Source: Clostridiaceae bacterium (GTDB lineage: Bacteria > Bacillota > Clostridia > Oscillospirales > Butyricicoccaceae). From it: a DNA stretch of 7,752 nt. Location of the stretch: NCBI GenBank assembly GCA_016293155.1, contig JAEDEU010000066.1:1-7752 (forward strand), read 5' to 3'. The translations under genes were made by a program, and so were the position numbers. The notes under the pieces were generated by a model that saw only the letters and a program-made list of their open reading frames with translations, searched no databases and was not told where the DNA came from. Below, in pieces: positions 5,861 to 7,752 of this stretch. How positions within the stretch are numbered: the first letter of the stretch is position 1; each line of letters starts with the position of its first letter.

Positions 5861-6792
5861 GCAATAAACTCCAGATTCTGAATGATATAGTAAACACTGA
5901 ATGCCAGCGTGACCAGCATCGGGATACTGGTCAGATAGGCGCGCGCAATCGGTGCATCCGCCGCAGGCTCGGCGGACGGCAGCAGACCGCGCCATGAGCC
6001 GCATTCCGTATACAGTCGGATCAGACCGACAACGCCCAGTGCCAGCGTCACCAGAACCTGCGCCGCGGCAAGCAGTGCATACACCGAATACGGCAGCACG
6101 TTCTCCGCCGCATTCATCATAATATAGGTCATGTTGACCGCGATATGTCCGACCATGGACGGCAGAATGCTGTCATACCGCTTTCGGAAAATGCCGCCCA
6201 TCAGACCGAAGCCGAGCGCCAGCGGCAGAATGGTAATACTCGAATGTCCCAGCCAGAACAGCACCGCCGTAATCCAGATTGCCGGCCAGGTGCCCGCTGT
6301 GCGCTCTGCCACCTTGAAATAAAAGCCGCGGTAGCACAGCTCCTCCATCAGAGGAGGAAGAACGGCGATAGATATCATGTGCAGCAGCAGCGCCGGAATG
6401 CTGTCCGGCAGCACATAGGGTGTTACCGGCTCGCTGACACCGCTGCTGTTTAAAAACAGCTCCAGAAATCCGCCCAGATAGCCGCCCGCGGTGGAAAGTC
6501 CGAGCGCCAGAAACACCGCTGTGAGATAGGCCGAGCGCGGCGGTCTGCCCTCGCCCGCCATGGTGCGCAGGCTCATGCCGTCCACCTTCGCCATCAGCAA
6601 AAACGGCACGGCAAACACCAGCAGATACGCCGCCAGATCACACAGCTCCGCCATGGTGCGTCCGTACAGCGGCAGCAGCCCGATGAGCATCAGCAGCGGC
6701 GTACACAGCACACCGCTGAATGCGCTCTCCGCCAAAAGAGTCAGTCCGATGAGATTGGCGGAACCCCGGATTCGTTTCATTTGTGTGCGCAT
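5857..6792 (-). CDS. CPBP-family intramembrane metalloprotease
   Basis: CPBP (CAAX protease/bacteriocin-processing, Abi) proteins are polytopic membrane proteases related to Rce1. Members serve in bacteriocin immunity, peptide processing such as MroQ acting on the Agr peptide in Staphylococcus aureus, and unknown tasks. The 311-residue product is mostly hydrophobic, with about seven or eight likely membrane segments. It has all three family motifs: EELCYRG (150-156; EExxxR), FWLGHSS (179-185, His183) and HIAVN (216-220; HxxxN). These residues are intact, so it is predicted active. The start at 6792 is favoured by AAAGGGG about seven bases upstream; an ATG four codons later (6780) is possible. 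It has its own promoter (6814-6842), is coupled to tadA downstream, and is the first gene after the small-peptide cluster. Its substrate is unknown. Confidence 0.92.
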   Translation of the reverse strand: MRTQMKRIRGSANLIGLTLLAESAFSGVLCTPLLMLIGLLPLYGRTMAELCDLAAYLLVFAVPFLLMAKVDGMSLRTMAGEGRPPRSAYLTAVFLALGLSTAGGYLGGFLELFLNSSGVSEPVTPYVLPDSIPALLLHMISIAVLPPLMEELCYRGFYFKVAERTAGTWPAIWITAVLFWLGHSSITILPLALGFGLMGGIFRKRYDSILPSMVGHIAVNMTYIMMNAAENVLPYSVYALLAAAQVLVTLALGVVGLIRLYTECGSWRGLLPSAEPAADAPIARAYLTSIPMLVTLAFSVYYIIQNLEFIA

Positions 6793-6813
6793 ACTCCCGC
6801 CCCTTTCGCCATT

Positions 6814-6842
6814 ATCATATCACAGTTCCGCTGCAATGTCAT
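6814..6842 (-). promoter_or_regulatory. Strong promoter for the CPBP-tadA operon
   Basis: The minus strand reads ATGACA (6842-6837), 17 bases, then TATGAT (6819-6814), with TG one base before the -10 (extended -10). Each hexamer matches the consensus in five of six positions. The predicted start near 6807 leaves a leader of only about 15 bases. Confidence 0.75.
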
Positions 6843-6876
6843 GGAGATTCCTTAAATTGCGTGCAAAAACCGTTCG

Positions 6877-6936
6877 ATAACAAAAAACACGGCGTCTCAC
6901 TGTCTCTCAACAATCAGACGCCGTCTACTTTGTTAT
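6877..6936 (-). terminator. Long-loop terminator closing the small-peptide cluster
   Basis: The arms ACGGCGTCT (6889-6897) and AGACGCCGT (6916-6924) pair perfectly over nine bases with an unusually large 18-base loop. On the minus strand the stem is followed by G and TTTTTT (6887-6882). Outside a four-by-four internal loop, ATAACAAA (6877-6884) and TTTGTTAT (6929-6936) pair over eight more bases. The nearest minus-strand open frame ends at 6925, inside the hairpin arm region. The CPBP promoter begins 35 bases beyond. Confidence 0.75.
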
Positions 6937-7050
6937 ATTCTTGTCGCTATTGTCATTCATAACCTCTGTAACACCTTTCCGACCATGTTGTTTGTTTTCC
7001 TGCTCAACCGGTCAGAATGCGTCCAGCGGTCTGCACTGACATTTCTTCAT
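6925..7050 (-). pseudogene. Short peptide frame interrupted by TGA: 12-aa ORF, or broken/recoded 41-codon ORF
   Basis: An ATG at 7050-7048 is preceded by AAGGAAG (7066-7060), which begins directly after the stop of the 36-aa peptide gene. Twelve codons follow (MKKCQCRPLDAF), then TGA at 7014-7012. The same frame continues without another stop for 28 codons (PVEQENKQHG onward) to TAG at 6927-6925, at the terminator. The full span would be 41 residues plus stop, close to the 42-aa peptide gene nearby, so I favour a small gene broken by a nonsense change. A genuine 12-aa peptide is also possible; it is the only short product in this cluster with two cysteines near its start. It does not share the core motif of the other peptides. 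Annotation as a pseudogene is provisional. Confidence 0.4.
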
Positions 7051-7066
7051 ATGCAATCGCTTCCTT

Positions 7067-7177
7067 TTATTTTTTGTTTTTGTTTTTTCGGCTGCCGCGG
7101 TATTTCTCAGCCCCCGGAATGTGCACCTCGTGCAGATATCTCAGCTGAGCCGCAACCAGATCATGAAAATAACCCAT
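7067..7177 (-). CDS. Small peptide gene, diverged member of the array family (36 aa)
   Basis: The peptide opens MGYFHDLVAAQLRYLHE and ends in a very basic tail (YRGSRKNKNKK). YFHDLVAAQL aligns without gaps to FFEGLVAARM of the tandem 27-aa peptides, sharing F, LVAA and the alternation of hydrophobic positions, so I treat it as the same family. AGGTGG (7188-7183) lies five bases upstream of the ATG, a short but usable spacing. A longer reading of the frame from a TTG at 7249 has no ribosome binding site and is not used. No cysteine, signal peptide or full membrane segment is seen; the first 15 residues could form an amphipathic helix. It is preceded by the 42-aa gene and followed after 16 bases by the interrupted frame, all on one strand. 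Function unknown. Confidence 0.65.
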   Translation of the reverse strand: MGYFHDLVAAQLRYLHEVHIPGAEKYRGSRKNKNKK

Positions 7178-7198
7178 CTCATCCACCTGCCTTTTTGA

Positions 7199-7239
7199 GC
7201 TGCGCTTAGTATGGCATTTCGTCTGCCATTTTATGCAGC
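7199..7239 (-). other. Imperfect stem-loop in the gap between the 42-aa and 36-aa peptide genes
   Basis: ATGGCA (7211-7216) pairs with TGCCAT (7224-7229) around a seven-base loop, and outside unpaired stretches GCTGC (7199-7203) pairs with GCAGC (7235-7239). It has no T-run on the minus strand, so it is not a terminator. It occupies most of the 84-base gap at 7178-7261 and could be an RNA processing or stability element. Confidence 0.3.
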
Positions 7240-7261
7240 GGCCGGTCAATGCGTGCGATGC

Positions 7262-7390
7262 TTATCGGCTGCGTTCGCCGTTTCCCTCTGCGCCTCTGGG
7301 CTGTTCTCCCAGCTCCTGCATCGTGCCGAGCCGTCCGGAGAGCTTGCTGCTCATACGCGCTTGGATGATTTCATTTAAAATTCGAAACAT
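7262..7390 (-). CDS. Small peptide gene, diverged member of the array family (42 aa)
   Basis: The peptide opens MFRILNEIIQARMSSKLSG and ends in a polar tail rich in Gly, Glu and Arg (from about EQPRG to GERSR). ILNEIIQARM aligns with FFEGLVAARM of the tandem peptides: hydrophobic residues fall at the same places and the ARM triplet is identical. This suggests an older, longer copy. AGGAAGG (7404-7398) lies seven bases before the ATG, a good ribosome binding site. The first 20 residues can form an amphipathic helix; no cysteine or signal peptide is present. It starts 33 bases after the stop of the last tandem copy, on the same strand. The length pattern, short 27-aa copies followed by a 40-odd-aa relative, recalls the alpha and beta classes of staphylococcal phenol-soluble modulins, but the sequences are not those families. 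Confidence 0.65.
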   Translation of the reverse strand: MFRILNEIIQARMSSKLSGRLGTMQELGEQPRGAEGNGERSR

Positions 7391-7423
7391 GTTGCATCCT
7401 TCCTGTTTCGGGTCAGGTAGGTG

Positions 7424-7507
7424 TTACTTGCGGGTGCGGCCCTTGAGCTGCTCCAGCTCGCCCATGCGTGCTGCTACCAGTCCTTCGAAAAATCCAAACT
7501 TCTTCAT
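7424..7507 (-). CDS. Tandem small peptide gene, third visible copy in transcription order (27 aa)
   Basis: The peptide begins MKKFGFFEGLVAARM, continues GELEQL and ends KGRTRK. It is cysteine-free, with seven Lys/Arg and three Glu. Phe4, Phe7, Val11, Met15, Leu18 and Leu21-type spacing puts the large hydrophobic residues on one face of a helix. The ATG at 7507 is preceded by AAAGGAGGG with GGAGG at 7523-7519, 11 bases away: slightly long spacing but the strongest kind of site. The product is identical to that of the next copy; the only base change between the two units (7439) turns a glycine codon GGT into GGC. I do not recognise the peptide. Possible roles are a secreted or membrane-active peptide, a signal, or a type I toxin. 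No promoter is seen within the repeat, so it is probably one message with its neighbours. Confidence 0.75.
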   Translation of the reverse strand: MKKFGFFEGLVAARMGELEQLKGRTRK

Positions 7508-7551
7508 TACTCTGCTTCCCTCCTTTCTGCCTGTGTCGAAATCCTATCCTC

Positions 7552-7635
7552 TTACTTGCGGGTGCGACCCTTGAGCTGCTCCAGCTCGCCCATGCGTGCT
7601 GCTACCAGTCCTTCGAAAAATCCAAACTTCTTCAT
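7552..7635 (-). CDS. Tandem small peptide gene, second visible copy in transcription order (27 aa)
   Basis: This gene encodes the same 27-residue peptide as the 7424-7507 copy, opening MKKFGFFEGLVAARM, with the same strong ribosome binding site (GGAGG at 7651-7647, 11 bases before the ATG). Its stop TAA is followed by 44 bases to the next copy's ATG. This gap holds AGGATAGGATTTCGACACAG and the ribosome binding site, with no TATAAT-like box and no hairpin. The two copies are therefore expected to be on one transcript and translated independently, which would raise peptide dose. Near-identity of the flanking as well as the coding bases points to recent duplication or gene conversion. Confidence 0.75.
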   Translation of the reverse strand: MKKFGFFEGLVAARMGELEQLKGRTRK

Positions 7636-7679
7636 TACTCTGCTTCCCTCCTTTCTGCCTGTGTCGAAATCCTATCCTC

Positions 7680-7752
7680 TTACTTGCGGGTGCGACCCTT
7701 GAGCTGCTCCAGCTCGCCCATGCGTGCTGCTACCAGTCCTTCAAAAAATCCG
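7680..7752 (-). CDS. Tandem small peptide gene, 5' end cut by the window edge
   Basis: The last 23 codons and the stop TAA (7682-7680) of another copy are visible, reading GFFEGLVAARMGELEQ and ending KGRTRK, identical in protein to the two complete copies. Two bases differ from the neighbour: 7743 changes TTC to TTT (both Phe). The edge base 7752 changes the last base of the preceding codon from T to C, which would still be Phe if that codon begins TT. The start and its ribosome binding site lie beyond the window. Confidence 0.7.
   Translation of the reverse strand, partial: GFFEGLVAARMGELEQLKGRTRK

Larger units (their letters stand above)
7424..7752 (-). repeat. 128-bp tandem repeat, two full units plus a partial third
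   Basis: Units run 7424-7551, 7552-7679 and 7680-7752 (cut by the window end), with a period of exactly 128 bases. The first two differ at a single base (7439 versus 7567). The third differs from the second at 7743 and at 7752. Each unit consists of one 27-codon gene with its stop and 44 bases of leader carrying the ribosome binding site. The period is not a multiple of three, so the units are separate genes and not repeats within one protein. The array likely continues beyond the window. Confidence 0.95.

Noticed and set aside
7012..7014. Selenocysteine codon in the short cysteine-containing frame
   Set aside because: No convincing SECIS-like stem-loop with the usual apical features follows the TGA, and the protein resembles no selenoprotein. 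It is kept only as a low-ranked alternative in the findings.
7421..7702. Plus-strand frames of 93 and 113 codons across the tandem repeat
   Set aside because: They have no ribosome binding site. The 128-base period puts successive units in different frames, and the silent-change pattern fits the minus-strand peptides instead.
7424..7752. CRISPR array
   Set aside because: The repeats are 128 bases with no unique spacers between them, and the whole unit including the coding part is repeated.

Overview
The window looks like chromosomal DNA from a G+C-rich member of the Clostridia (Oscillospiraceae/Ruminococcus-like). The reasons are AGGAGG-type ribosome binding sites, sigma-A-type promoters, compact hairpin terminators, a clostridial-style SPL-family radical SAM protein, an LCP-family wall enzyme, and a FirmicuteS-style SecG. 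The taxon is inferred from these traits and was not tested.

Layout. On the minus strand, positions 1-2436 hold five genes read right to left: a sugar-phosphate nucleotidyltransferase (2436-1540), an unrecognised 190-aa protein (1494-922), SecG with its own promoter (792-550), an unrecognised 101-aa protein with two membrane segments (493-188), and the first codons of an SPL-type radical SAM protein (103-1). Terminators lie after secG and after the 101-aa gene. A divergent intergenic region (2437-2595) separates this block from two plus-strand genes: pyruvate kinase (2596-4104) and a LytR-CpsA-Psr wall ligase (4176-5255). The wall ligase has its own promoter. Its ribosome binding site could be paired off by an upstream repeat in transcripts that read through from pyk. 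A bidirectional terminator (5274-5311) then faces a minus-strand pair: a CPBP-family membrane protease (6792-5857), translationally coupled by an ATGA overlap to the tRNA adenosine deaminase TadA (5860-5318).

The unusual part is 6877-7752. All its plausible genes are very short, lie on the minus strand, and have good ribosome binding sites. Almost-perfect 128-bp tandem units (two complete, one cut by the window end) each encode the same 27-aa, cysteine-free, basic, amphipathic peptide. Downstream are two diverged relatives of 42 and 36 aa that share a core of two hydrophobic residues, two variable residues, [LI][VI]xA[RQ][ML]. A further short frame of 12 codons follows, which would be 41 codons if an in-frame TGA were ignored. 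A terminator with six T's closes the cluster. The few differences between the tandem copies are all silent, which suggests that the peptides are translated and selected. I do not recognise the family. The cluster resembles multi-copy secreted or membrane-active peptide operons (phenol-soluble modulins, bacteriocins) or multi-copy type I toxins in layout only. The next gene downstream on the same strand is a CPBP protease, a family that includes bacteriocin-immunity and peptide-processing members, but it has its own promoter, so a functional link is only a hypothesis. The upstream end of the array and its promoter lie outside the window.
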